A DNA stretch of 64,000 bases, from positions 1 through 64,000 of the forward strand of contig CALBDS010000054.1 of the NCBI GenBank assembly GCA_937927415.1. The letters are read 5' to 3'. The notes beneath the pieces were generated by a model. It searched no databases, was not told the DNA's origin, and worked only from the letters and a program-made list of their open reading frames with translations. Shown here in pieces: positions 38,136 through 47,274 of this stretch. The first letter of the stretch is position 1, and the number at the start of each line of letters is the position of its first letter. This DNA is from an uncultured Rhodospirillaceae bacterium (GTDB lineage Bacteria; Pseudomonadota; Alphaproteobacteria; Azospirillales; Azospirillaceae). The position numbers and the translations under genes were made by a program.

Positions 38136-39517
38136 CGTTTGCCGGCTGGCTGATCCGTCTGTCCCGCTTTTCCCGCCGCCCGGCGACACCGCCGCCGGCC
38201 CCCCTGCCCGCACAGCTTTCCCCGGCACCGTTTCCCGTGACGGCGGCCGTGGAAGACGATCCGTCCGGCGACGACCGTTTCCTGCTCACCGCCGGGGCGC
38301 TGGTGGTCTTCGCCGTCGGCTGGTCGGCCATTGCCGAACTGAACGTCACCAGCGTCGCCCCCGGCGAGGTGGTGCCGCTGTCCTACGTCCAGAGCGTCCA
38401 GCATCTGGAAGGCGGCATCGTCCGCGAGATCCTGGTGGCCGAAGGCGACCGGGTGACGGAAAACCAGCCGCTGGTGGAGCTGGACCGCACCAAGACCGGA
38501 TCGGATGCCGGTGAATTGCGCGTGCGGCTGGCATCGCTCGCCGCCGACAAGGCGCGGCTGGAGGCGGAGGTCGGCGACGCCCCCCAGGTGGCATACCCCG
38601 GCTGGCTTCTGGAACAGGGGCCGGAGGTGGTCGCCGCATCGCGCCTGCTGTTCCAGGCGCGGCGGGAGCGGCTGGCCTCCGACATCCGCATCCAGGCCCA
38701 GACCGTCACCCAGCGCGAGCAGGATGTGGCGATGGTGGAATCCCGCATCGCCGGCACCCAATCGGCCCTGCGCATCGTGCAGGAGCAGATCGGCATCAGC
38801 GACACCCTGCTGCGGCGGGAAATCACCAACCGCATGAAGCATCTGGAACTGCTGCGCGACCAGGCCAACCTGACCGGCAGCCTGGCCGAGGACCGCAACG
38901 CCCTGCTGCGCGCCCAGGCGGCGTTGGGCGAAGCGCGCGACCGGCTGGCCTGGATCACCCAGAAATACAAGGAAGAGGTCCGCAGCGCCCTGGAGGAGGC
39001 CCGGCGCAGCATCGCCGAGCTGTCCCAGCGCCAGACCCGCATCGAAGACAACCTGGACCGCAGCGTGCTGCGCGCGCCCATGGCCGGGGTGGTGAAGACC
39101 CTGGCGGTGTCCACCCGCGGGGCCGTGGTCAAACCCGGCGACACGGTGATTGAACTGGTGCCCGCCGACGGCCAGCTTGTCATCGACGCCCGCCTGCCGG
39201 TGCAGGACATCGGCTATGTCCAGACGGGACAGGAGGTGTCCGTCACCCTGGCCAGCAGCGATGCATCGCGCTTCGGCCACATCATCGGGCACGTGCGCAC
39301 CATCAGCCCCGACACCCTGGTCGATGCCGACAAGCAGTCCTATTACAAGGTGCGCATCGCCATGGAGTCCCGCTCGTTCCAGTACGGCGGGCGGCGTTAC
39401 GAGCTTTATCCCGGCGTGCGGGTGGTCTGCAGCATCCTGACCGGCCAGCGCACCGTCCTCGATTACGTGCTGTCTCCCATTCTCAGCGGCCTGCACCGCG
39501 GGCTGCAGGAACGGTGA
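38132..39517 (+). CDS. HlyD-family membrane fusion protein
   Basis: The periplasmic adaptor that links the ABC exporter to TolC, 461 residues. One membrane helix lies near residues 50-68. The lipoyl-like half-motif VQHLEGGIVREILVAEGDRV, a long coiled-coil hairpin (about 125-310), and the second half SVLRAPMAGVVKTLAV follow in the usual order. The C-terminal beta-barrel ends with YPGVRVVCSILTGQRTVLDY. It is the last gene of the type I secretion operon. Confidence 0.92.
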   Translation: MTFAGWLIRLSRFSRRPATPPPAPLPAQLSPAPFPVTAAVEDDPSGDDRFLLTAGALVVFAVGWSAIAELNVTSVAPGEVVPLSYVQSVQHLEGGIVREILVAEGDRVTENQPLVELDRTKTGSDAGELRVRLASLAADKARLEAEVGDAPQVAYPGWLLEQGPEVVAASRLLFQARRERLASDIRIQAQTVTQREQDVAMVESRIAGTQSALRIVQEQIGISDTLLRREITNRMKHLELLRDQANLTGSLAEDRNALLRAQAALGEARDRLAWITQKYKEEVRSALEEARRSIAELSQRQTRIEDNLDRSVLRAPMAGVVKTLAVSTRGAVVKPGDTVIELVPADGQLVIDARLPVQDIGYVQTGQEVSVTLASSDASRFGHIIGHVRTISPDTLVDADKQSYYKVRIAMESRSFQYGGRRYELYPGVRVVCSILTGQRTVLDYVLSPILSGLHRGLQER

Positions 39518-39560
39518 CCGCAATGCCATCCCCGCTGTTCCGCTTTTCCGTTATTCCCCG

Positions 39561-42500
39561 GTGATGCCCATGTTCAAGCGGCTTACGCCCCAGCCCCATT
39601 CCGCAGCCATGCCGCGGCTGACCAAGAAGGCGCGTTTCATCCTGATCCTCGCCAGCGCCGTCCTTCTCACCGCCCTGGTGTCGGCCATCGTGCGCACCTG
39701 GGTGCTGGATGGCGACAACCGCGATCCGCTGGTGGTGGCGGTGGTGACGCCGCTGTCGGGGGCGGACGCCGCCATCGGACGGGCGATCCAGCAGGGGGCG
39801 CAGTTGCGCGCCGACATCATCAACGCCGCCGGCGGCCTGTCGGGCCGTCCGCTGCTGGTGCGCGGGTTCGACGACAAGGGGGATCCCGAAACCTCGCGCG
39901 CGCTGGCCCAGACAGTGGCGCAGCAGCCGGACGTGCTGGCGGTGATCGGCCATCACCCCGACAGCGTGGCCGACGCGGCCGGGGTCTATGCCGCCCGCGG
40001 GGTGCCGCTGCTGGAGCCGCGCCCCATGACCGAACCGGCGGGCGACGCCAATCCGTGGCTGTTCCGCACCAATTTCGACACGCTGTTCGAAACCCGCTTC
40101 CTGGCCAACTACATCCGCAACGTCATCGGCGAACCCACCATCGCCATCGTGCGCGAAGACACCCCCCGGGCCGCCGAACAGGCCGACCAGTTCGACCGCA
40201 TCATCCAGCGGTTCGGCACCCGGCTGGTGACGCAATGGACCTTCGCCCCCGGCAGCACCGACATGCAGGCCCTGGCCGCCGACGTGAAGCAGAAGATGCC
40301 CACGGGTGCGGTGGTGATCCTGGGGTCGCCGGCGGACAGCGCGCGGGCGGTGGTGGCGCTGCGCGACGCCAATGTGCGCAACCTGATCGGCGGCCTGTCG
40401 GGCATGGCGTCCAACGCCTTCCGCACGCGGCTGGTGGAGTTGGCGGACAAGCAGGCGCCGGAGACGTACGCCAACGGACTGCTGGTGTCGTCGCCCATCC
40501 TGTTCGACACCGCCAACGAACGTGCCCAGAGCTTCTACGGCCAGTATGAGAAACGGTTCCGCTCGGTGCCCGACTGGGCGGCGGCCATGGGCGACGATTC
40601 CCTGTCGCTGGTCGCCGACGCCATCGGCCGGACGCTGACGGCCACGGGCGCCGCGGGCGGGGCCGGTGCCACGCCCAAACAGATCGCCGACCAGATCCGC
40701 AGCCGTCTGGCCGACCGCAACCGCAGCGAAACCGCGTTCCAGGGCGTGGTGGGAAGCTGGATCTTCAATGACAAGGGGCAGGCCAACATCCCGGTGATGA
40801 TGGCGCTCTACAACGGCCTGAACCCGGTGGCGGCGCTGACCCAGCTTCAGCCGATCCGCGACGTGGGCGTGTCGAACTTTCTGGAAGAGGTGCAGCGGGG
40901 CCGGGCGCTCTATGTCAACGACCGCTTCATGTACAAGACGAACGTGATCTACACGGGCGTCCAGATGAACGAGATCCGCGACCTGAACCCCGACCGGAAC
41001 GAGGCGACGATCAACGCCACCGTCTGGTTCCGCTACCGCGGCAACTTCAATCCCGCCGACGTGGTGTTCGTCAACGCGGTCAAGCCCATCGACCTGGGCA
41101 AGCCGTACCGCGAGGAACGCGACGACACCATGACCTATGCCGCCTATCGCATCGAGGGGCGGTTCAGCCTGGATTTCCTCGACGTACGCCAGCCGTTCGG
41201 CAGCAAGGTGGCGGGCCTGAGCTTCCGCCACCGCACGCAGAACCGGAACAACGTGATGTTCGTCACCGATGTTCTGGGCATGGGGCTGATCGACACCTCC
41301 GACTTTGTGGAAAAGCTGAAGGCGGCGGCTTCCGTCACCCCGGCGCACGAGCCGACGCTGCTGGAACGACTGGGCCGCAACCTGGAGGGGCAGGCGGAAG
41401 GCTCCGCCCTGCTGGAGCGGCTGCGCGCGGCCCGCGTGATGGCGGCATCGCCCGGCTGGCGGCTGTCGCGGGCGTGGATTTCGCAGGACGTCGTGTCCAT
41501 CAGTTCCGAAGGCGATCCCAACTACGTCGGGTTCGGCCGTCCGGCCCCGGATTTCTCGCGGGTGGATTTCGGCGTGATGGCGGTGCCCGACGCGCCCGCC
41601 GCCCGCGATGTCATCAACGCCGATTATTTCATCTACATCGCCATCTTCGCCGCCGTGCTGGCGCTGTTCGCCCGCGCCATGGACCGCAAGGACCGCGGCC
41701 AGTTCTGGCGGATGCAGACGCTGTTCATGCGCATCCTGTCGTGGCCGCTGCTGCTGATGTCGGTGGGCAACATCGCGCTGGACCGCGCGGTGACCAGCCT
41801 GCCGCCCAGCGGCATCAACACGGTGGTCAACACCTTCGATGTGCTGTGGTGGATGGTGCCGGCGTTCCTGGCCAACCAGACGCTGGAACATTTCGTGTGG
41901 ACACCGCTGGAGGTGAAGACCCAGCGCAAGATCCCCGGCATCATCCGCCGCTTCTCGTCGCTCATCATCTTCGGGCTGGCGGTGTGCGGGGTGATCGCCT
42001 TTGTGCTGAAACAGCCGCTGACCAGCCTGCTGGCCGCTTCCGGCCTCATCAGCATGGTGATCGGTCTGGCGATCCAGGCCAACATCGCCAACATCTTTTC
42101 CGGCATCATCCTGAACCTGGAACGCCCGTTCAAGATCGGCGACAGCGTGCAGATCACCGACGTGGTGAAGGGCGTGGTGGTGGATATGACGTGGCGGACG
42201 GTGCGGGTGCGCAACGGGTCCGGCTATACCGTCGCCATGCCCAACGGCAAGGTGTCGGAGTCCACCGTCATCAATTTCAGCGCCGTGGAACGGGTGTGGA
42301 TGCGGCTGGAATACTTCGCCGATCCCATCTACGAGCCGGATTTCATGGCCCCCATCCTGACCAAAGCGTTGAGCGTGGCCGAAGGGGCGCTGCCCAGCGC
42401 CGGCGGTGCCGCCCCGTTCGTGCGCTATGACGGGATGCGCAACAGCAACGGCCAGTGGCTGGCCAAGTACAACCTGATCTTCTGGGTCAAGGATTACGAC

Positions 42501-42677
42501 GCCACCTTCTCGGTGCCGGAAAAGGTGTGGAAAGCGGTGTACGCCACCCTGCGCGACGCCGGGCTGGACCCGTCGCCGCCGGACCTGCTGGACGCCATGG
42601 CGGCAAACGACGACCAGGGAAGCGGCCCGGCCAAAACGGTGGCGGCCACGGCGGTGGTGCTGGCCGACGGCCATTGA
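39561..42677 (+). CDS. periplasmic-binding-domain / receptor-like / MscS channel fusion
   Basis: A 1038-residue membrane protein with an unusual domain chain. After an N-terminal helix (about 25-45), residues about 55-430 match the type I periplasmic-binding fold of amino-acid receptors (VAVVTPLSGADAAIGRAI, then DDKGDPETSRALAQ). Residues about 455-580 form a beta-rich domain (MNEIRDLNPDRNEATINATVWFRYRG) that recalls Cys-loop-type receptor ectodomains; this match is from memory and tentative. Four or five helices from residue 686 lead into an MscS pore and beta domain, with ANIFSGIILNLERPFKIGD near residue 843. It is probably a ligand-gated small-conductance channel. The start is uncertain among GTG 39561, ATG 39564 and ATG 39570. 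Confidence 0.85.
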   Translation: MMPMFKRLTPQPHSAAMPRLTKKARFILILASAVLLTALVSAIVRTWVLDGDNRDPLVVAVVTPLSGADAAIGRAIQQGAQLRADIINAAGGLSGRPLLVRGFDDKGDPETSRALAQTVAQQPDVLAVIGHHPDSVADAAGVYAARGVPLLEPRPMTEPAGDANPWLFRTNFDTLFETRFLANYIRNVIGEPTIAIVREDTPRAAEQADQFDRIIQRFGTRLVTQWTFAPGSTDMQALAADVKQKMPTGAVVILGSPADSARAVVALRDANVRNLIGGLSGMASNAFRTRLVELADKQAPETYANGLLVSSPILFDTANERAQSFYGQYEKRFRSVPDWAAAMGDDSLSLVADAIGRTLTATGAAGGAGATPKQIADQIRSRLADRNRSETAFQGVVGSWIFNDKGQANIPVMMALYNGLNPVAALTQLQPIRDVGVSNFLEEVQRGRALYVNDRFMYKTNVIYTGVQMNEIRDLNPDRNEATINATVWFRYRGNFNPADVVFVNAVKPIDLGKPYREERDDTMTYAAYRIEGRFSLDFLDVRQPFGSKVAGLSFRHRTQNRNNVMFVTDVLGMGLIDTSDFVEKLKAAASVTPAHEPTLLERLGRNLEGQAEGSALLERLRAARVMAASPGWRLSRAWISQDVVSISSEGDPNYVGFGRPAPDFSRVDFGVMAVPDAPAARDVINADYFIYIAIFAAVLALFARAMDRKDRGQFWRMQTLFMRILSWPLLLMSVGNIALDRAVTSLPPSGINTVVNTFDVLWWMVPAFLANQTLEHFVWTPLEVKTQRKIPGIIRRFSSLIIFGLAVCGVIAFVLKQPLTSLLAASGLISMVIGLAIQANIANIFSGIILNLERPFKIGDSVQITDVVKGVVVDMTWRTVRVRNGSGYTVAMPNGKVSESTVINFSAVERVWMRLEYFADPIYEPDFMAPILTKALSVAEGALPSAGGAAPFVRYDGMRNSNGQWLAKYNLIFWVKDYDATFSVPEKVWKAVYATLRDAGLDPSPPDLLDAMAANDDQGSGPAKTVAATAVVLADGH

Positions 42678-42735
42678 TATACCCCCCCGGCACCGGGGGA
42701 CCAGCAACAGGCGGATGATGGAAGGGGGCTTTGTC

Positions 42736-43764
42736 ATGACGGCGTTTTCCCGAACCCCGAAAGGGCTGCGGCGTCTGGTCCTGCCGGCTCTGGCGCTGGG
42801 GGCGGCGGTTCCGGCGGCGGGGTGCGTGCCCATGATCGCCGGGCCGGTGGTGGCGGTGGCCGCCCTGCCCGCCGTGGAATCGCGCACCGGGGTGCTGACC
42901 CCCATCGCCGAAGGGCGGTACGACCCGCTGGTCCGCTATCCGGCGCGCAACGTGCGTTATTCGCTGACCATCGACGAACAGGACGGCTCCTTCGTCCTGA
43001 AAACCGCCGAGCCGCCGCAGGACACGCCCGACGCCGCCCCCGCCACGCCGGACCGGACCGGCGGCACCGCGGCAACCCTGCCCCGTCCGGCCTCGGTCGC
43101 GGTCGCCGCCGCGCCGGAACCGCAATCGCCGCAGAGCGACGCCACCTCGCCGCTGCTGCCGGCGCCGGCCCCCCGCGCAGCACCCGCCCACACCACCCAA
43201 GCCCCCCAGGCGGTCGCGCGCATCACAACCGAAACCGTGCCGACCCCTCCGCGGGCAGCGCCCACCCCGGCGGCTCACGTTTCGGCGGCTCCAGTGGCGG
43301 CTGTTCCGGTGGTGGACGTGGCCGCACTTCCATCCAGGGAAGCCGACATGCCGCCGCCCGCCGCCCCCGCCCCGGCGGCCAAGGCGCCGGTGGTCATCGC
43401 CCCGGCTCCCGCCCCGGTTCAGGCACAGCCCGCCCCCGTGGTTCCGGCTCCAGCTCCAGCGCCGGTTCCGGCGGCGGCTCCGCAGCCGGCGGTGCATGCG
43501 GTGCCGGTGGCTCCGATCACCCCCGACGCGGTACCGACGTCACCCGAACGCAAGGCGGCCGTGGTGTCGCACTGCCCGTCCGGCGGCGAAAGCTGGTTCC
43601 GTTACACCCCCGAGGGGTATGTGTGCATCGCTCCGGCCACGACCCCGGCGGCTGCCGCGGTGGCGGAGAACGCGCGTCTGCCTGACAAGGATTGCCGCAC
43701 CGGCCGCTGGGTCCAGGCCAAGGCCGGCGATTACGTGTGCGCCCCGATGCCAAAGGACGAATGA
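42736..43764 (+). CDS. Pro/Ala-rich lipoprotein
   Basis: A 342-residue predicted lipoprotein. The ATG at 42736 has GAAGGGGG upstream and gives a signal peptide with lipobox AAGC near residue 30. The middle (about 100-275) is Pro/Ala-rich and low complexity. A C-terminal folded part of about 70 residues has two short related segments, SGGESWFRYTPEGYVCI and CRTGRWVQAKAGDYVC, each ending in a cysteine. No family was recognised. It follows the channel gene by 58 bases. Confidence 0.75.
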   Translation: MTAFSRTPKGLRRLVLPALALGAAVPAAGCVPMIAGPVVAVAALPAVESRTGVLTPIAEGRYDPLVRYPARNVRYSLTIDEQDGSFVLKTAEPPQDTPDAAPATPDRTGGTAATLPRPASVAVAAAPEPQSPQSDATSPLLPAPAPRAAPAHTTQAPQAVARITTETVPTPPRAAPTPAAHVSAAPVAAVPVVDVAALPSREADMPPPAAPAPAAKAPVVIAPAPAPVQAQPAPVVPAPAPAPVPAAAPQPAVHAVPVAPITPDAVPTSPERKAAVVSHCPSGGESWFRYTPEGYVCIAPATTPAAAAVAENARLPDKDCRTGRWVQAKAGDYVCAPMPKDE

Positions 43765-43836
43765 TCCCGGGAGAGCGGAACGCCCCCACCCCTTCCATGA
43801 ACAAAATCAAAAGGGGGTTTGGGGGCCGCCCCAAAC

Positions 43837-43854
43837 GGGTTTGGGCGGTAGCCC
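43837..43854. repeat. possible dispersed palindromic element, copy 1
   Basis: The 18-mer GGGTTTGGGCGGTAGCCC lies between two convergent genes. It is part of a larger hairpin-rich segment (about 43810-43855) in which CCCAAAC at 43830-43836 pairs with GTTTGGG at 43839-43845. A related 18-mer, matching at 15 of 18 positions, lies at 63735-63752 in another hairpin cluster. It may be a dispersed intergenic repeat or a terminator shared by the two genes. Confidence 0.4.
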
Positions 43855-43868
43855 AACAGATCCGGGTT

Positions 43869-45044
43869 TCACGACCCGACCCACGGGGCCGTCCACCGTG
43901 ACAGCAGGCTGATGACCGCGCACAGCACCGCGATCATGGCAAAGGCCGTCGCCACCGACAGGAACCCCGCCACATAGCCGAACAGCGCCGGCCCCATCAG
44001 CACCCCGACATAGCCAAGGGTGGCGACGGTGGCGATGGCCCGTGGGGCGTCCGCCGGATGGCAGCGACCGGCCGCACTCAGCAGAACCGGCACCACGTTG
44101 GACAGTCCCAGCCCGGCCAGGGCAAAGGCCACCGCCGCCGGTACCGGGTGCGGCATGGTCAGGGCCAGCGCCAGCCCCGCCGCCGCCAGCAGCCCCCCCA
44201 GCCACAAAAGCCGCAACCCGCCATAGCGCCGCCGCAGCCCGTCGCCGAGAAAACGGCCCAGCGCCATGGTGCCGCAGAAACCGGCGAAGGCCAGACCCGC
44301 CATTTCCGCCGCACCGCCCAACCCGTCGCGCAGGTAGATCGCGCTCCAGTCCAGCACCGCCCCTTCGCTCATGAAGGCCAGCATGGTCAGCACCCCCAGC
44401 AGCAGCGTGCCCGGTGCCGGGCGCCAGCCGCCGCCGGACCGCGCCGCACGGGCGGCCCGCACCGGCAACAGCCACGCCTGCACCACCAGCAACAGCACCG
44501 CCAGCACCGTGGCGGTCGTTCCCACCTGCTGCAGGGGGGACAGCACGGCCAGCAGCGCCCCGCCGGCACCGGCACCGATCAGGCCGCCCAGGCTCCACAT
44601 TCCATGCAGCGACGACATGATGGGGCGGCCCAGTTCGCTTTCCACCTGGGCGCCGTGGGTGTTCATCGCCACGTCCATCACCCCGCCCGCGGCCCCCAGC
44701 AGAAACAGCACCGCCGCCAGCGACCACACCCCCGGCACCAGCGCCGGCAGCGGCAGGAACAGGCAGAACAGCACCCCGCTGATGCGGGCCAGGGTGGCGC
44801 TGCCCATCCGGTGCCCCAACGCCCCGGCCCCGGTCATCGCCAGCAGCGCCCCTACCGCCAGACACAGCAGGGTCGTGCCCAGCACCTCCGGCGACAGGGA
44901 CAGCCGGTCCTTCACCAGCGGGATCTGCGCGGCCCAGATGCCGAACACCCCGCCGTGAACGAAGAACAGACCCGTCACCGCCCAGCGTGCCCGTTCGGCC
45001 ATTCCCGGCGGAAAGGACACCGGGGCGGAAAGAGAAGTGCTCAT
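43869..45044 (-). CDS. MFS transporter
   Basis: A 391-residue major facilitator superfamily permease with about twelve hydrophobic segments. Features include the N-terminal WAAQIPLVKDRLSLS and the GVMDVAMNTHGAQVE segment, which are typical of the YbjJ-like sugar/drug group. The substrate cannot be told. It ends convergently with the lipoprotein gene and starts close to the divergent comM gene, with about 158 bases between. Confidence 0.88.
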   Translation of the reverse strand: MSTSLSAPVSFPPGMAERARWAVTGLFFVHGGVFGIWAAQIPLVKDRLSLSPEVLGTTLLCLAVGALLAMTGAGALGHRMGSATLARISGVLFCLFLPLPALVPGVWSLAAVLFLLGAAGGVMDVAMNTHGAQVESELGRPIMSSLHGMWSLGGLIGAGAGGALLAVLSPLQQVGTTATVLAVLLLVVQAWLLPVRAARAARSGGGWRPAPGTLLLGVLTMLAFMSEGAVLDWSAIYLRDGLGGAAEMAGLAFAGFCGTMALGRFLGDGLRRRYGGLRLLWLGGLLAAAGLALALTMPHPVPAAVAFALAGLGLSNVVPVLLSAAGRCHPADAPRAIATVATLGYVGVLMGPALFGYVAGFLSVATAFAMIAVLCAVISLLSRWTAPWVGS

Positions 45045-45202
45045 ACTCTGTACTACCAGACGTTTTGCATGCGATCAGGCAGCATACGTGAGCACCCCGG
45101 CCGGGTCAGCAAGAAGCCGCCACGCAGCACCGCACCCCAGACTTTTAAAAGCCGCACCGCACGCATACACTCGCGTGTTTTTGCCGTCAGGGGGGATTTG
45201 CG

Positions 45203-46732
45203 GTGGTTGCGCGCATCAACACGGTGGCGTTCCAGGGGATCGAGGTGCTGGACATCACGGTCCAGGTGCAGATGTCGGCGGGCCTCGTCGCCTTCACCCT
45301 GGTCGGGCTGCCCGACAAGGCGGTGGCCGAAAGCCGCGAGCGGGTGCGCGCCGCCCTGCACGCTCTGGGGCTGTCGCTGCCGGCCAAGCGCATCACCGTC
45401 AACCTCGCCCCCGCCGACGTGCTGAAGGAGGGCAGCCATTTCGACCTCCCCATCGCGCTGGGGCTGTTGACGGTGATGGGGGTGCTGCCGGATCTGGAAA
45501 TCGCCCGCTATTGCGCGCTGGGGGAACTGGCGCTCGACGGGGCGCTGACGCCGGTGGCGGGGGTGCTGCCCGCCGCCATCAACGCCCACGCCCGCGACCG
45601 CGGCCTGATCTGCCCCGAAGCCTGCGGTGGGGAAGCCGCGTGGGCGGGGGAGGATCTGGAGGTTCTGGCCCCCGCCTCGCTGCTGGCGCTCATCAACCAT
45701 TTCAAGGGCACCCAGGTTCTGACCCCGCCGCGCCCGAAGATGCAGGAGGAAGCGGCGGCCCCGCCCGACCTGCGCGACATCAAGGGGCAGGAAACCGCCA
45801 AGCGGGTTCTGGAAATCGCCGCCGCCGGTGCTCACAACCTGCTGATGATGGGGCCGCCGGGGTCGGGCAAGTCCATGCTGGCCGCCCGCCTGCCCGGCCT
45901 GCTGCCGCCCTTGTCACCGGCGGAGGCGCTGGAGGTGTCGATGATCCACAGCGTCGCCGGACTGCTGGAGGATGGCCGGCTGCTGCGCCGCCGCCCGTTC
46001 CGCAGCCCCCATCATTCCGCCAGCCTGCCGTCGCTGGTGGGGGGCGGGTCGCGGGCCAGGCCGGGGGAAATCTCGCTGGCCCACATGGGCGTTCTGTTCC
46101 TCGATGAATTGCCGGAATTCCCCCGCGCCAGCCTGGAATCGCTGCGCCAGCCCATCGAAAGCGGGCGGGTGATGGTGTCGCGGGTCAATGCCCACGTCAG
46201 CTATCCCGCCCGCGCCCAGATCGTCGCCGCCATGAATCCCTGCCGCTGCGGCCATCTGGACGATCCGTCACTGGCCTGTTCCCGCGCGCCCAAGTGTGCT
46301 GCCGATTACCAGTCGAAGATCAGCGGGCCGCTGTTCGACCGCATCGACCTGCACATCGACGTGCCCGCGGTCAGCCCCGCCGACCTCAGCCTGCCGCCGC
46401 CTGCGGAAGGATCGGCGGAGGTGGCGGCACGGGTGGCCCGCGCCCGCGCGATCCAGGCCGAGCGTTACGCATCGGTCCCCGATCAGGACGGACGGCCCGT
46501 GCGCACCAACGCGGATGCCGATGGGGAGGTTCTGGAGAGAGTAGCATCCCCCGATATCGCGGGCCGCGCCCTGCTGACCGACGCGGCGGAACGGCTGAAG
46601 CTGTCGGCGCGGGGCTATCACCGCATGATGCGGGTGGCCCGCACCCTGGCCGATCTGGACGGCAGCGACGCCGTGCACCGCGTCCATGTGGCCGAAGCCC
46701 TGAGTTACCGCCGGGTGGCGCCGGGGCGGTGA
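45203..46732 (+). CDS. comM: ComM/YifB-family Mg-chelatase-like AAA protein
   Basis: A 509-residue AAA+ helicase-like protein of the YifB/ComM family, involved in branch migration during natural transformation in some bacteria. The start is GTG, supported by the G-rich site upstream and by the family N-terminus VARINTVAFQGIEVL. Walker A is GPPGSGKSML and Walker B is VLFLDELPEF. The Mg-chelatase C-terminal domain with SARGYHRMMRVARTIAD-like sequence ends the protein. Confidence 0.93.
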   Translation: MVARINTVAFQGIEVLDITVQVQMSAGLVAFTLVGLPDKAVAESRERVRAALHALGLSLPAKRITVNLAPADVLKEGSHFDLPIALGLLTVMGVLPDLEIARYCALGELALDGALTPVAGVLPAAINAHARDRGLICPEACGGEAAWAGEDLEVLAPASLLALINHFKGTQVLTPPRPKMQEEAAAPPDLRDIKGQETAKRVLEIAAAGAHNLLMMGPPGSGKSMLAARLPGLLPPLSPAEALEVSMIHSVAGLLEDGRLLRRRPFRSPHHSASLPSLVGGGSRARPGEISLAHMGVLFLDELPEFPRASLESLRQPIESGRVMVSRVNAHVSYPARAQIVAAMNPCRCGHLDDPSLACSRAPKCAADYQSKISGPLFDRIDLHIDVPAVSPADLSLPPPAEGSAEVAARVARARAIQAERYASVPDQDGRPVRTNADADGEVLERVASPDIAGRALLTDAAERLKLSARGYHRMMRVARTLADLDGSDAVHRVHVAEALSYRRVAPGR

Positions 46733-46742
46733 GCCGCGGCCG

Positions 46743-47141
46743 TCAGGCCTTCAGCACAAGCTCTTCCACCGCCGCCCGCAAGGGGGCGGGCAGCACGGGC
46801 TTGAGCATCAGACGGACCCCGGCGGAGGCTGCCTCCTCCAACCGTTCCGGCGCACTGTCGCCGGTCAGAAGGATGGCCGGGATGTGCACCCCGCTGTGGT
46901 CGCGCACCCGCGCCACCACCTCGGCGCCGGTCCGCCCCCCCGGCAGAAAATGGTCGGTAATCAGCAGGGACGGTGTGGCGTCCAGCCCGGCCAGGGCGGC
47001 TTCCAGCGCGTCCATCGACAGGGCCGGAACGACGCTGTAGCCCCACGCATCCAGGACCAGCTTCAGCCCTTCGACGATGAAGGGGTCGTCGTCAACGATG
47101 ATGATGGGGCCGATGGCCGTGGACAGGGCCGAGACCGACAT
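46743..47141 (-). CDS. single-domain response regulator
   Basis: A 132-residue CheY-like receiver with no output domain. Acidic pocket residues lie in IIVDDDP, the phospho-acceptor is Asp63 in LLITDHFLPGG, and Lys114 is in LMLKPV. The ATG at 47141 gives the correct receiver N-terminus; the frame is open 39 bases further up. No kinase gene is adjacent. It converges with comM, 10 bases apart. Confidence 0.85.
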   Translation of the reverse strand: MSVSALSTAIGPIIIVDDDPFIVEGLKLVLDAWGYSVVPALSMDALEAALAGLDATPSLLITDHFLPGGRTGAEVVARVRDHSGVHIPAILLTGDSAPERLEEAASAGVRLMLKPVLPAPLRAAVEELVLKA

Positions 47142-47274
47142 GGAGCCGAACCTCCCGAAAAGGAAGACCGCCGGGGACATCCCCGGCGGCGATCCGCGAC
47201 CTAAGAATTAGGCCACACGCCGAAAGCTGCAAGACGCAATAAAGCGCATGCGGCTTTCGGCGAGGGGATGCGGC

